Shown: positions 42,901 through 51,808, numbered from the stretch's first letter. The stretch is 64,000 bases of DNA from an uncultured Porphyromonadaceae bacterium (GCA_947175645.1 CAMWNP010000009.1:36120-100119); one strand, 5' to 3'. Notes: generated from the sequence alone by a model not told the origin. A program made the numbers and translations.

Positions 42901-45900
42901 GCACAGGTGGCGGAAGCGGCATTTTCGGATTGATGCGTGAATGGCCGACAATAGCCCCCGATAAAACCACGGATGATGCTTTAGGTGCAAACCTCGGTTG
43001 GGAATTGAAGCAGCGAATAGACAACCTGCCTACGACCTCGGTGAATCCTTTTTCTTTGACAATACAGAAGAATGGGGTGACACTCGGCACATACGACGGC
43101 TCTGTGGCTAAGACGATAAACCTGTCAGACGTTGCATCGGCAAACGCTCTGGCGGCACATACATCAGATACTACGGTGCATATCACGGCTGATGAGAGAA
43201 CGAAATGGAATAACACAGCCACAAACCTCTCTGCCATACTTGGAAGCAACACCGATGATATAATCAACAAGTGGGATGAGATTGTGGCGTTCCTTGACAC
43301 TTACACCGAGGCTGATACGCTGGCGAATCTGCTCTCCAACAAGGCGGACAAGGCTACGACCCTCGCGGGGTACGGCATCACGGATGCTTACACCAAGAGT
43401 GCCGCTGACGGACGTTTCCTGAAACTTGCCGGAGGGACAATGGCGAACACCAACGTGGTGACAAACCTCAATGCCGACCTGTTGGATGGGTTGCATAACG
43501 GGGAGTTGACGGCTAAATGGCTTGCTTTACAAGACACAAGAAGCGCAGATACTCTTCCAAACGCATTAGGTAAAAGTGTGTCATACCATTTCAAGTTTAA
43601 TACAACAGATGGATTGGCAAGCGGAGGAACGTATCATTCAGTATTGCACTTCGCACAATGGGCTGCTGGCGATAATAGTGGCGGTTATGCGAAGCAACTT
43701 GCTTTCGGAGATAACGGACGTATGTATCTACGCCATGCCTCTATGAGCGCAACTTCTTGGAACGAATGGCGTACCATCGCCTTCCTCACCGACAACGTGG
43801 CATCGGCATCCCGGTTGCAGACAACAGACACATTCACCGCTTGGGGGCAAACCTACTTTGAGAACGGCGTACCGAAGAATGTAGACGGAGTGTTCCGTGA
43901 ACTTATCGCGGGTTCGCTTAACGGTGGTGTGGCTCACTCCATCCTTAATAACTCTGCTGCTCCTTACGGTCTTGTCACACGTATATATGGCAACGGCTCT
44001 GTTTCCTTACAGGCTCAGAGGGAGACCACAACAAACGAGTGGTTCAGTCTGATACTCAATCCGTCAGGAGGAAATGTGGGTGTGGGTGTCGCTCCGGCGT
44101 ACAAGTTTGACGTGGCGGGAGATGTGCGCTCAACATCTCAGTTCCTCCGCACAGGCATTACGGGTTCGTCATGGAACAACGGTGCGGGAGCGTACAACGT
44201 GGAGATTACTGACAACTCGTCACAGACACCTCTGATGGTAGCCTACCGTGCAGGACAGACTCCTGCCGTGACCGGTGCGGACAGGCTCTTTGCCATGGAG
44301 TTCCTGAACAGTGGGACGTTACTGAGGTTCTGCTTCGGAGGTGCTGAGCAAATGTCGCTGAGTAATACCGGGCTTCTCACTCTCAAGTCACTGAAGATTG
44401 GGGAGTGCATCTTCTCGTACGATGAGACTAATGGAGCGATACACATTTCTTCTCCTCTCTACTCTGACAAGTGGATTACCGCACTTGGCAGCGGAGGTGT
44501 TTCCGGTGGAGGCAGTTCCGGCGGTGGTGTAGATATATTGCAGGAGTGGGGTCAGTATAACTCTGGTACTTCAAAGCAGACCGCGCTCTCGGCTTATCTG
44601 GGTTATGACCTGCTGCAGCGGCAGAGCCAGTTGGTGACACTGACAACTGAGCAGTCCGTCAGCGGAGTAAAGGACTTCACTAACTCTATCAAACTGCGCA
44701 ATGTGTTTGCAGACCCTGATATGGATTATATCCTGGGTTGGGCCGGTAGTGTGTATGGGGATGTCACGTATTTCACTCCGGCGACGCTCCGGGAAAAACT
44801 GGAAGTGCCGTCACTCACTGAGGTTGACGCAAGGCTTGCGGGCTATGTAAGCAAGAGCGGTGCGGAGACCATCAGCGGAATGAAGAATTTTGCGGGTGGG
44901 GCGAAGTTCGTTGGGGGTAACGACGGTCTGGGCTTCAAGGGTGGCGTCGATGGAGAACTTATATTGAACCAACACATCGGCTCTACAGTCAATGAGGTGG
45001 GGCGAGTTGACATAGACGGCTACATGACGATGAAGGCGTTCATCAAGAACGGTGCTTCAGGCACGCAGTTTCTCATGGGTGACGGCTCGGTCAACAGCAG
45101 GGTAGACAAGAACGGTCCGGGTTCGTTAGGATGGGTAAATCTGACAACGAACAGTAAGCAGATTCCGTCAATAGCACTGCTCGCTTACTGGGACGGGGCC
45201 TATGCCGGCACGTCAAGTAACCTCAAATATTGCTGGCGCGGACTGTTTGGGACGATGAGTACCGAGACCGCCACCGACTACCTGAAAAGGAGCGGGGGAT
45301 CGATGACCACGGCGGATGTGGTCACGAGCCTTAACGCCGATATGCTCGACGGGGTGCATCTTGCGGGTAAAGGTGGGGTGGCCGGGGTTATGCGGTCGTG
45401 GAACAGAGGAGGGTTCACCGATTTGGATGACTTCTACGGCAACGGCAATGTGGTTGTGTTTGACCCAAAACCCGTGAGTGCGACAAGTGACGCGCAGGGA
45501 GTGACGCATAGTATGAACACCATCCTGCTGAGCCTGGGAGATATGGCTTCGCGCAACACTCAGATTGTGTTTCCCTACGATAAGGATGAGGTTATGTACA
45601 GAAGGAATTACGGAACTGCATGGAGCAACTGGCGGCAGTTCGCCTTCCTTGACTCCACAGTCGCAAAAGCCAAAAAACTCGCAAATGTCTGCTACCTGTG
45701 GGGGCAGTGGTTTGACGGAAATGGACTGGAAATCAAAGGTGCGTTGCAGAATGTTGGAAACGTCATCCCGGAAGGGCATGGCGAGGCTCACATAGGTGCA
45801 TGGAGCAACCATTTCGCGGATATTGCGGCAGGTGAGCATTACAGCCGTCTGGACTCCCCTCTGATTATTCGCCAGTACAAGGCACAGCCGATAGAGTTTT

Positions 45901-46061
45901 ATACCAATGCCGTCAAACGACTGACCATCACGGAGCATGGTGATATATTGTTCGGAGGCATAACCTTTCGGTGGGATGCGGCGAATCAGTGCCTCAGAGT
46001 GATTGGTGCGGGAGTGGTGGTAGAAGAATGGATGACGACATTGAAAAAGAAAGAAGAATAA
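39960..46061 (+). CDS. Tail tip (Tal-like) and receptor-binding fusion protein
   Basis: A 2033-residue modular protein. The N-terminal ~480 residues are a Tal/gp27-like hub (DISLDVDDYVDFEGERF-like start, then YDIKLYGVESMLKRLIVI and RITKITRKVNLPSSMDIEIS). Residues ~480-900 form a linker and a region that is AT-rich in DNA (41450-42600) unlike the flanks. Residues ~900-2033 are receptor-binding modules: three repeats with a W-x-T-LG end (EQWISTLG, DKWITALG, EEWMTTLK), two LNADLLDG/LNADMLDG units, and two pyocin-knob-like parts ending SATSWNEWRTIAF and GTAWSNWRQFAF. This is the main host-range determinant. Confidence 0.85.
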   Translation: MLITIYDSTGTHKADLSPNDSSTQVKEIQGDSILTLSFTHHDHISLDVDDYVDFEGERFWLTEKYRPRQNTRKEWVYDIKLYGVESMLKRLIVIKTVDDEDDPVFTLTAPPHEHVAMIVKCMNNGLGNITDWKVGQVDGTENIVIDYFGKYCDEALKEIAEKVGAEAWVEGQTVNICKCEHGEPIPMGYDKGLLSIDPGTADNVKFYTRLYPVGSSRNIDREKYGYSRLQLPGGQKYVEINADKYGRVDHYEADAFADIYPRRTGIVSNVRSEVKTGEDGNPFTIFYFSDNSLPFDPNDYEISGLVKRVSFQEGSELAGLGDEENGTYYFEVNFNSRSQEFEIITIWPYGDEMQLPGDKLIPKIGDKYILWNLRMPDEYYELAEAEFMSAVDKYNADHNLDISVYKAPTDHVWIEDNEVVLTIGQRIRLESDEYFPETGYRDSRITKITRKVNLPSSMDIEISDALSRTSLQKVTDSISEVKSYAQAIGESISLPDIIKTGDRTRWTDNNLLSALRIATEFISKLKDDRTRGLLASDKGFDVGEFLSGISGGRLAKDSETGQTFLEVDRIYARVRAFFETLTMVEASTLGGKMYINPGGSVKCTSVEETENSYKCFFLTEQDGVRSDSKFVVGDQVIAESFNIDGSSDKVKNHRFWRLVVGVSNDSYSDENGNRYGHIELSKSDCESDSDEPQAGDIINQFGNRSQKSRQSAMILSTVDNDSPCVKLLIGIGSGSSESEWYSLSGKDILSYGYDPISGKPYFRCYGDHYIGSKDGHVFVRYNGDENTFDFQNVSQIVTSMSNGVAKVLSGINGVYSLELGDRTIGTWWGGDMIDLFDKHGQPVVPVPKNAATSLVRLDGSVYWAKGNFGFETDGRGWLGNYLTGLRVDASGKITLGSGITVDLNGGVAGLKETLESLLNFNAGIAHLLEPCDANGEPLKGGWAEATQSDGAGGIRAKSLKAKVGFWGEQWISTLGISPGSGTGGGSGIFGLMREWPTIAPDKTTDDALGANLGWELKQRIDNLPTTSVNPFSLTIQKNGVTLGTYDGSVAKTINLSDVASANALAAHTSDTTVHITADERTKWNNTATNLSAILGSNTDDIINKWDEIVAFLDTYTEADTLANLLSNKADKATTLAGYGITDAYTKSAADGRFLKLAGGTMANTNVVTNLNADLLDGLHNGELTAKWLALQDTRSADTLPNALGKSVSYHFKFNTTDGLASGGTYHSVLHFAQWAAGDNSGGYAKQLAFGDNGRMYLRHASMSATSWNEWRTIAFLTDNVASASRLQTTDTFTAWGQTYFENGVPKNVDGVFRELIAGSLNGGVAHSILNNSAAPYGLVTRIYGNGSVSLQAQRETTTNEWFSLILNPSGGNVGVGVAPAYKFDVAGDVRSTSQFLRTGITGSSWNNGAGAYNVEITDNSSQTPLMVAYRAGQTPAVTGADRLFAMEFLNSGTLLRFCFGGAEQMSLSNTGLLTLKSLKIGECIFSYDETNGAIHISSPLYSDKWITALGSGGVSGGGSSGGGVDILQEWGQYNSGTSKQTALSAYLGYDLLQRQSQLVTLTTEQSVSGVKDFTNSIKLRNVFADPDMDYILGWAGSVYGDVTYFTPATLREKLEVPSLTEVDARLAGYVSKSGAETISGMKNFAGGAKFVGGNDGLGFKGGVDGELILNQHIGSTVNEVGRVDIDGYMTMKAFIKNGASGTQFLMGDGSVNSRVDKNGPGSLGWVNLTTNSKQIPSIALLAYWDGAYAGTSSNLKYCWRGLFGTMSTETATDYLKRSGGSMTTADVVTSLNADMLDGVHLAGKGGVAGVMRSWNRGGFTDLDDFYGNGNVVVFDPKPVSATSDAQGVTHSMNTILLSLGDMASRNTQIVFPYDKDEVMYRRNYGTAWSNWRQFAFLDSTVAKAKKLANVCYLWGQWFDGNGLEIKGALQNVGNVIPEGHGEAHIGAWSNHFADIAAGEHYSRLDSPLIIRQYKAQPIEFYTNAVKRLTITEHGDILFGGITFRWDAANQCLRVIGAGVVVEEWMTTLKKKEE

Positions 46062-46062
46062 T

Positions 46063-47223
46063 ATGGTAAATTCAGGAAAGATAACCGCGCCGATTAATGC
46101 CGCTGACCCTTATGTGGTGCTTGGCGTGAACCCTGCAAACGGGTATGACATAGGCACGATATGCAGCAACAGTCATGGGAAGATGAACAAGTGGTCTATA
46201 AGGAAGCCTATGCACGTGGCGAATATCCTGCGCCCGCTGACTGACGCAGAAATCAAGGCGGCGAATTGCGGTTTGGGAGTGTTTTACTCAATTTCAGTAG
46301 ATGCTGCCGTGGCTAAGGTCAAGGATGGCTGCGACTGGGAGTATTATCCTCCGCGCGGCGGAATTGCATCCCCGTATCGTCTCACGGACTTCAACGGATA
46401 TGACCACTACACGCCCCGTTGGTGTCAACTGGAAGTGACGCATGACGGAAAAAAGGAGGTAAAACTTGACGGGATGGAGCAAGGGATAGCGACAATCCGT
46501 GAATGGGTGGGGGCATTGAGCGTTCATTTCTCAGGGACAGATGCCTATGCCTGTATGCTGTTGTTCCGCAAAAACAGTACGGGGGGGGTCTCAAGCAGTA
46601 TATTGTACGTGATGGGGCAACTGAATGATTTTGACTGGGAAAAGGAGTGCAACATTTCGCATACGAAGATAAATGACGCGATAGGCAAAGGTGATACGTA
46701 TGTCATCCCTGTGGTTGCCGTGCTGACGTTTCAACCGCTTGACCTTCCGTATATCTTCTATGGCGATTCGGGCGGGACAGCAACCATCTACCCTCTGCCG
46801 AGCGAACTCGTCACCGTGAAAATCAAAGATGCCGATGAGCAGAAAACCTATCCGCATGAGGTGGGTGTGACTGTGGAATATGTGAGCGGCAGTGTTCAGT
46901 GGACCGAATCGGGCGGGACATGGGTAGGCACCGGCAGTATCACACTGAGGGTAAGGAACACCGGCAGTGTGTCACGCAAGGTTTCGTTGCAGTGCTTCTA
47001 CAATCAGAATCTCACGGATGATACCTTGCAGGTGATTACATCTGGTGGAAGCGTTGACAAAAACATCGATGCGGGAGGTTTCCTGGAATTGAAATTTAAA
47101 TTCTCACAGACAAGTCTCACCGAGCCGAAAGAGAGTAATATAGCGAACGTGTTTTACAAACTTGAATCAAGTGGCTGCGACGGTTATGACACGGGGCAGT
47201 TTACAACAGGAGTAGATTATTAA
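46063..47223 (+). CDS. Tail-associated protein of unknown function
   Basis: A 386-residue protein, 1 bp after the tail tip gene. The N-terminal ~100 residues contain NANPANGYDIG-like and SHGKMNKWSIRKPMHVANIL parts; the C-terminal ~130 residues are an Ig-like or jelly-roll beta domain (SITLRVRNTGSVSRKVSLQC). It is probably a fibre-tip or adhesin subunit; no enzyme motif was seen. Confidence 0.7.
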   Translation: MVNSGKITAPINAADPYVVLGVNPANGYDIGTICSNSHGKMNKWSIRKPMHVANILRPLTDAEIKAANCGLGVFYSISVDAAVAKVKDGCDWEYYPPRGGIASPYRLTDFNGYDHYTPRWCQLEVTHDGKKEVKLDGMEQGIATIREWVGALSVHFSGTDAYACMLLFRKNSTGGVSSSILYVMGQLNDFDWEKECNISHTKINDAIGKGDTYVIPVVAVLTFQPLDLPYIFYGDSGGTATIYPLPSELVTVKIKDADEQKTYPHEVGVTVEYVSGSVQWTESGGTWVGTGSITLRVRNTGSVSRKVSLQCFYNQNLTDDTLQVITSGGSVDKNIDAGGFLELKFKFSQTSLTEPKESNIANVFYKLESSGCDGYDTGQFTTGVDY

Positions 47224-47244
47224 CAACTATAAAAACAAACTATT

Positions 47245-47517
47245 ATGGAATTGAAAACTATTTCAACAAGCGTGCGCAAGCGTGCGACAGTGAACGGGAT
47301 GACGATTGAGGCTACCCTTAATCAAAGAGATGGGAAAATCCGCGTGGAATCCGGCAGTATCAACGATGTTCAGACCGAGGCTTATCTTGGAAGTTTCGGT
47401 ATGGACGGCGAAACTGCAAACTACAACCTGAATACCGCAGACCGCGAGAAACGTGCGGCTATGGTAGAACTGATTGAGGATTTTATTTCAGAACTTAAAA
47501 ATGCAGAAAACGTATGA
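47245..47517 (+). CDS. Small late-operon protein
   Basis: A 90-residue soluble protein (MELKTISTSVRKRATVNGMT, then AYLGSFGMDGETANYNLNTA) with a C-terminal helix. Overlap of 4 bp with the next gene. Possibly a tail fibre chaperone or minor fibre protein; unrecognised. Confidence 0.65.
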   Translation: MELKTISTSVRKRATVNGMTIEATLNQRDGKIRVESGSINDVQTEAYLGSFGMDGETANYNLNTADREKRAAMVELIEDFISELKNAENV

Positions 47518-48017
47518 AAAAGTTGACAAGATTTGCTGTGCGTGATGCCGTGGCTGCGGTGTCAGCGATTCCTTTTAAAAACGATAGCGGGAGTCTTTCG
47601 GGCAAGACCGTTGCTGCGATAGCCCTCACAATGGTCGCGCTGAAGGAAGTGGATTCGCGTTTCGGTGAGGCGGTGGCTGCCATTGCCGAGAAGGTGAAAC
47701 CCGAAGGGTATGACAGGAAGTCTGCGGAACGCGAAAAGGCTATAAAGGATATGTTCGGCGATGCTCCTTTTGACCCTGAAAAATGGGAGCGTGAGTGTCT
47801 GGACAAGGAGTTCGAGGAGGTATACCGGAAGTGCAATGAGGAGTTCCATGCTACGGTAGGAGAGGTAGGACGCGAGGAAACGGAGGTGGATATTCGCCTT
47901 ACCGCCGAACATCTGAGCGACATCGCCGGTGTGCTTGTGGCGCAGGATGCAGTGGATGTGGCAGGCTCGCAGGTGCCTGTGCAGGGATTCCTTTATATGC
48001 TTGCATCGCTGATCTGA
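47514..48017 (+). CDS. Last late gene, unknown function
   Basis: A 167-residue, acidic, helical protein (GKTVAAIALTMVALKEVDSR, then RECLDKEFEEVYRKCNEEFH). No membrane part or signal. It ends 130 bp before the right prophage end, next to the transposase sites, where Mu-like phages often keep host-interaction or fibre-assembly genes. Confidence 0.65.
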   Translation: MKKLTRFAVRDAVAAVSAIPFKNDSGSLSGKTVAAIALTMVALKEVDSRFGEAVAAIAEKVKPEGYDRKSAEREKAIKDMFGDAPFDPEKWERECLDKEFEEVYRKCNEEFHATVGEVGREETEVDIRLTAEHLSDIAGVLVAQDAVDVAGSQVPVQGFLYMLASLI

Positions 48018-48072
48018 ATTACAAACCCATTTTAGCACCGTTCGTAGGCTGTTAGATAACACCGAAAAGTAG

Positions 48073-48137
48073 AAAACGAAACGTTTCGTTTTTCAGAACA
48101 GAACGTTTCGTTTTCTTTTTCAGTAACATTTCGTTTT
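48073..48137. promoter_or_regulatory. Right-end transposase binding sites (R1-R4)
   Basis: Inward-pointing copies of the end motif (shown here as AACGTTTCGTTTT on the plus strand) at 48125-48137 (AACATTTCGTTTT, R1), 48102-48114 (R2) and 48080-48092 (R3), spaced 23 and 22 bp, two helical turns, as in Mu R1-R2. A fourth copy, AAAACGAAACGTT at 48073-48085, is inverted and overlaps R3 to make a 20-bp perfect palindrome. R1 ends 10 bp inside the phage end. Confidence 0.78.
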
Positions 48138-48147
48138 GCGGATTATA

Positions 48148-48151
48148 AACT
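48148..48151. repeat. Right copy of the 4-bp target duplication (AACT)
   Basis: Follows the prophage end ...GGATTATA directly and equals 12311-12314. Confidence 0.75.
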
Positions 48152-49650
48152 GCTAATCTTACGAGGTCCACAAACGTCATCAGAAAAGGAGCAGACTCAA
48201 TACGTGCAAGTCCATTTCGCTCATTGCCGTAAAAATACTCTTTTTTGGAATCTCCAAATATTGATCTGTATGTGATGCTTTTAACTCGGACACCTCCTCC
48301 CTGAGTTAGCAAAATCTCGTTATCCAAAGAGATCAGCATGTTTGTGGATGGCTTGGGAGAATTGAACCTATGTGGCTCATATTCCCAAATAGTGGTTCCA
48401 CCTGTAGGGTGTTGTACCTTATGTAAAAGGTAGGACATTGATTCAGTTGCATTCACTGAGCGGTCAACACCAAAACTTGTCACACTTTTTGGGAACTCTC
48501 TAATCCGTATATAAGGTGAGAGCAAATGACTCATGCCTGTTTTATTTAATTTTCCGTTGGGATAACCCCACCAATCACTGGCTGATTCATGTTTGATACT
48601 TGGAGCGGGATTATAAGTGAATGAAAATTTGCCTCTGTCACAACTCTCAACGTATGAAAGTAGTGATCCTTCATGACCTAAGGATGCAGAGTAGACAATG
48701 GATGTACTATTCTTCACCTTAACATTATCCAACATCTCATCAGTGTAATTGCACGTCAACTTTCCACCCGGGAAGACTATGGATAATAAAGAGTTAAGTT
48801 CAGTTACAGTATTTTGTGTTCTTTCAAATAATCCGTAATAATCTTGGTAAGAATCGGATAAATTGTCATTATCATAGGTAATACTACGAGGGGGAGCCAA
48901 CTTATCACGTTGAAATGAATTTAGTTTTTCCCATTCAAACTTAATTTCCGATCCACTCTGGAGTACAATTGAAGATAAAAGCCATTCTATAGGCGATGAG
49001 GACTCTGAATAACATGCTCCTTTAATGGAAAAATCATAGCAGTTGCCCATCGGATCTGTAACTTGAATACTCTTTAGTTTGTCATTGGTCACAATTCGGT
49101 ACTCATCATTATTTACTCCAATGAATTTCCCTTCTTTATAAATAACAGTCAGCGAGTTATCAACCAGGTGGATAGTATAAATGTCATATTCGCTATCGTA
49201 CGCGGGTTTATCCTCCAGTCCCTTAAGTTGATAGGCATTACAACCATATGCATTTTCCACGCTACGTGCAGCAAAATCCTTTCCTTGAGAGGCAACATTT
49301 CGGCAATACTCATCAGGACGCCCCATAATAGTGCGAGTAATGCGCAAATAGGGGCTCAAATTCCAGCCATAACCTATAGGTCGCGGATCATCATAAACTT
49401 TAATACCGTTACTATGATAAATAAGTGTAATGGGAAGTTCAAAATCTTCCACCTTTATTATATACAAAGGGATTGCGAATTGACATGCTCCTGTTAGCAA
49501 TGAGGGAGAAGGCATCATTACTTTACTAATTGCACGTGCCTGAATTGCATCGGGAGACACAACGTCATCCAACGAATCAAAAATATCTGCATTAGCAGCC
49601 GTAATGGCTGATATCAGTAAAAGCAGTGTTAAATAAAAACGGTGAAACAT
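48148..49650 (-). pseudogene. N-terminal fragment of the RHS/YD-repeat protein
   Basis: The first 501 codons of the RHS gene, ending at the prophage. The signal peptide is at residues 1-21 (FYLTLLLLISAITAANA). The N-terminal domain contains features of secreted Bacteroidales RHS proteins (PLYIIKVEDFELPITLIYHS, RPIGYGWNLSPYLRITRTIM), then repeats such as GGTTIWEYEPHRFN. After codon 501 (GTT) the frame runs 31 codons into the prophage right end to a TAA at 48052, so a truncated secreted protein could still be made. It follows the secreted partner gene by 5 bp on the same strand. Confidence 0.9.
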
Positions 49651-49655
49651 AGCAA

Positions 49656-50594
49656 TCAGATATTAAAAAGTATTTTACGACTTACCGGAGTTCTGGTGGA
49701 AATCGTAAGCATGTATTGACCCTGCGATAATGATGGAAGGAGAATTGTGCACTCTCCCGCATCATTGGTTTCCACTTGACGCTGCAGTAATCCATTCCCC
49801 ATAATACCGGCAATACTGATAGTCAGCCCTGTTCCTGCCGGGAATGAACCTTGTACGGTTATCCTGCCGTTTTCAACATTAATCGCCGCGTTGCGCAGTG
49901 CTCTTTCCTCTTTCAGTTTTTCGGGAATAACACTCTCAAGATCATCAGTTTCAACTGTGTACGCCACTGTATACGAATTAATGATTCGTGTGCTGTCACC
50001 CGTTATATCGGTTATCTGGAGTGCAACCGGTAGACGCACACCCTCTATAAACCAGCGTGTGCGAATAACCTCGCGTGACAATCCAGGCAATGAATCTGAA
50101 CCAATCCATTCATTATACTTACGCCGTTCCTGTACTGCTATAGCCGGGAGAGAATCACCTTCGGCTAGAACAATTTTACCATAAACTGGAGGCATGGTTT
50201 TATATTCTCCTGTTGTACCTAAAGCAATGTGCCGACAGAAAGTTCCTCTTCCATGTTCCTCCTTGTTTCCAAATAACGAGTGGTTACCAAAGGCTGCTGT
50301 TAGAATAGTATCCTGTGGTACAACTTTAATCAATCGAGACTCCTCTCCAATATAAAACGCAGAATCTGATTGGAACCTGTACCAGTAACGGTTACCATCG
50401 AAATATTCAGTTAGCAAAGTATCACCATAACTGCGATAAATTGGTCCGTCATCAATCGCCTCCCCTCTACTGAAATCCCAAATATCTGCATCGGGAATAA
50501 CCTGTGATACGCGGATACCCAAACGAGTGTCAGTGAAACCGCTGAGGAGCAAAGAGCACGCAGTAAGCAAGAAAATTGTGGCATATTTTTTCAT
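49656..50594 (-). CDS. Secreted protein encoded before the RHS gene
   Basis: A 312-residue exported protein. The signal peptide is MKKYATIFLLTACSLLLSG. A beta-rich body follows, with DTILTAAFGNHSLFGNKEEH and GSDSLPGLSREVIRTRWFIE. The last ~75 residues have the look of a C-terminal sorting or adhesion domain (GRITVQGSFPAGTGLTISIA, then GQYMLTISTRTPVSRKILFN), like type IX secretion carboxyl domains. The start at 50594 was chosen because the promoter's -7 box ends at 50601; the frame from 50612 begins upstream of the expected transcript. It is probably a partner of the RHS shell protein. Confidence 0.8.
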   Translation of the reverse strand: MKKYATIFLLTACSLLLSGFTDTRLGIRVSQVIPDADIWDFSRGEAIDDGPIYRSYGDTLLTEYFDGNRYWYRFQSDSAFYIGEESRLIKVVPQDTILTAAFGNHSLFGNKEEHGRGTFCRHIALGTTGEYKTMPPVYGKIVLAEGDSLPAIAVQERRKYNEWIGSDSLPGLSREVIRTRWFIEGVRLPVALQITDITGDSTRIINSYTVAYTVETDDLESVIPEKLKEERALRNAAINVENGRITVQGSFPAGTGLTISIAGIMGNGLLQRQVETNDAGECTILLPSLSQGQYMLTISTRTPVSRKILFNI

Positions 50595-50600
50595 AAAGGG

Positions 50601-50631
50601 CAAAGTTAACATATTAATTTTTTATAACAAA
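50601..50631 (-). promoter_or_regulatory. Promoter of the RHS operon
   Basis: TTTG (50631-50628), 19 bp, TAACTTTG (50608-50601), a perfect Bacteroidetes promoter reading left. The start codon at 50594 is only 6 bp beyond the box, so the transcript is leaderless or nearly so. Confidence 0.8.
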
Positions 50632-50672
50632 TCTTTAGGAAGAAATAGAACTCTAATTTAATGGAAAAATCG

Positions 50673-50680
50673 TAAATTTG
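50673..50680 (+). promoter_or_regulatory. -7 box of the recF promoter (TAAATTTG)
   Basis: Exact TAnnTTTG match ending 4 bp before the recF ATG; this predicts a leaderless transcript. No clear -33 TTG was found. Confidence 0.6.
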
Positions 50681-50684
50681 CAGT

Positions 50685-51794
50685 ATGATTCTGGAAAAAC
50701 TGACAGTGACCAATTTCAAGAACATCCGGTTCGCGGAACTGGAGTTCAGCAGCAAGATGAACTGTTTCCTGGGCAACAACGGCATGGGGAAAAGCAATTT
50801 GCTTGATGCCATTCATTATCTGAGTTTCTGCCGTAGTTTCTCAGGTTTGAACGATTCCGGACTGATCACTGACGGCGAGCAGTTCCTTATGCTCAAAGGT
50901 GACTATCTGCGTCATGATATGCCGGAGGATATTCTGGCGTCTTTTGATGCCGGACGAAAAAAGAATTTCAAACGTAAAGGTAAGCCTTACAAACGGTTAA
51001 GCGAACACATCGGCCTTTTCCCCGCTGTTCTGGTGGCTCCCCATGATATTGACCTTATCAATGGTTCATCTGAGGAACGACGCAAATTCATTGACCAGAT
51101 AATATCGCAGGGCGACCCCCGGTATCTTGACTCCCTAATACGCTATGGACACCTGCTGGAACAGCGTAACCGCATGCTGCGTGACAGGATATCTGACCGG
51201 ACCCTCTTTGAAGCCGTCGAGATTCCTATGGCCTCAGCAGCCTCCTATGTATGTGATGCGCGCAGCCGCTGGATCAACAACTTCGTGCCCGTGTTCAACC
51301 GCTATTATGCAGCCATTGCAGGTGACGACCCCGTGGAACACGTAGAAATGGTGTATTCATCACGTCTCACACCGGGAAGACCAATGTCGCTGCTTGATCT
51401 TCTGGAAAACAGCCGCAGCCGTGACGAGGCTGTGGGACACACCACCGTAGGAATACATCGGGATGACATTGAGATGATGCTCAACGGATTGCCGGTCAGG
51501 CGTACCGCCTCGCAAGGTCAATGCAAAACCTACCTCATTGCCATGCGTCTGGCACAGTATGATTTTCTCAACCGTGCAACCGGAGTGCATCCCTTACTGC
51601 TGCTCGATGACATTTTTGACCGTCTGGATGCCGGGCGGGTTGAAAGGATAGTCAAACTGGTGGCAGGTGAAGAGTTCGGACAGACTTTCATCACGGACAC
51701 CAACCTCAGCCATCTTGACTCCATTATAAACCGTGTGAAGGGCGATCACAAGTTATTTACCGTTGACCGTGGATCATTCAGTGTCGTTGAATAA
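50685..51794 (+). CDS. recF: DNA replication and repair protein RecF
   Basis: A 369-residue SMC-like ATPase that loads RecA at gaps with RecO/RecR. MILEKLTVTNFKNI is the normal family start; Walker A GNNGMGKSN (~31-39), signature RRTASQGQCKTYLIAMRLAQ (~273-292) and Walker B PLLLLDDIFDRLD (~303-315) are all intact. Length is normal. It is followed by a DUF721 gene, an arrangement common in Bacteroidetes. The ATG lies 4 bp after the promoter box, so translation from a leaderless mRNA is expected. Confidence 0.97.
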   Translation: MILEKLTVTNFKNIRFAELEFSSKMNCFLGNNGMGKSNLLDAIHYLSFCRSFSGLNDSGLITDGEQFLMLKGDYLRHDMPEDILASFDAGRKKNFKRKGKPYKRLSEHIGLFPAVLVAPHDIDLINGSSEERRKFIDQIISQGDPRYLDSLIRYGHLLEQRNRMLRDRISDRTLFEAVEIPMASAASYVCDARSRWINNFVPVFNRYYAAIAGDDPVEHVEMVYSSRLTPGRPMSLLDLLENSRSRDEAVGHTTVGIHRDDIEMMLNGLPVRRTASQGQCKTYLIAMRLAQYDFLNRATGVHPLLLLDDIFDRLDAGRVERIVKLVAGEEFGQTFITDTNLSHLDSIINRVKGDHKLFTVDRGSFSVVE

Positions 51795-51808
51795 AATATG
51801 AACCGGTA

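Larger units (their letters stand above)
12315..48147. mobile_element. Mu-like transposable prophage, 35.8 kb
   Basis: Bounded by imperfect inverted ends, TATGGGGCACAAAACG on the left and TATAATCCGCAAAACG (read inward) on the right, equal in length and sharing TAT and CAAAACG. It encodes a repressor, transposase A, ATPase B, GemA, Gam, Mu-type head genes (gp28-like terminase, gp29-like portal, MuF, gp36-like), protease/scaffold, capsid, lysis genes and a complete tail set. The tail has a tube protein and tape measure, but I see no contractile sheath or Mu-type baseplate genes. The tail is therefore probably a long non-contractile (siphovirus) one, unlike Mu. All genes appear intact, so the prophage may be active. 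Confidence 0.93.

Noticed and set aside
42599-43300. 233-residue minus-strand frame within the tail tip gene
   Set aside because: Low-complexity Ser/Pro/Ala translation of a repetitive plus-strand gene.
42600-46061. Diversity-generating retroelement or fibre-inversion cassette around the tail tip gene
   Set aside because: No reverse transcriptase, template repeat pair or invertase gene was found in the prophage; the repeats are ordinary fibre modules.
50606-50812. 68-residue minus-strand frame over the start of recF
   Set aside because: Antisense to recF and covering two promoters; hydrophobic shadow without support.
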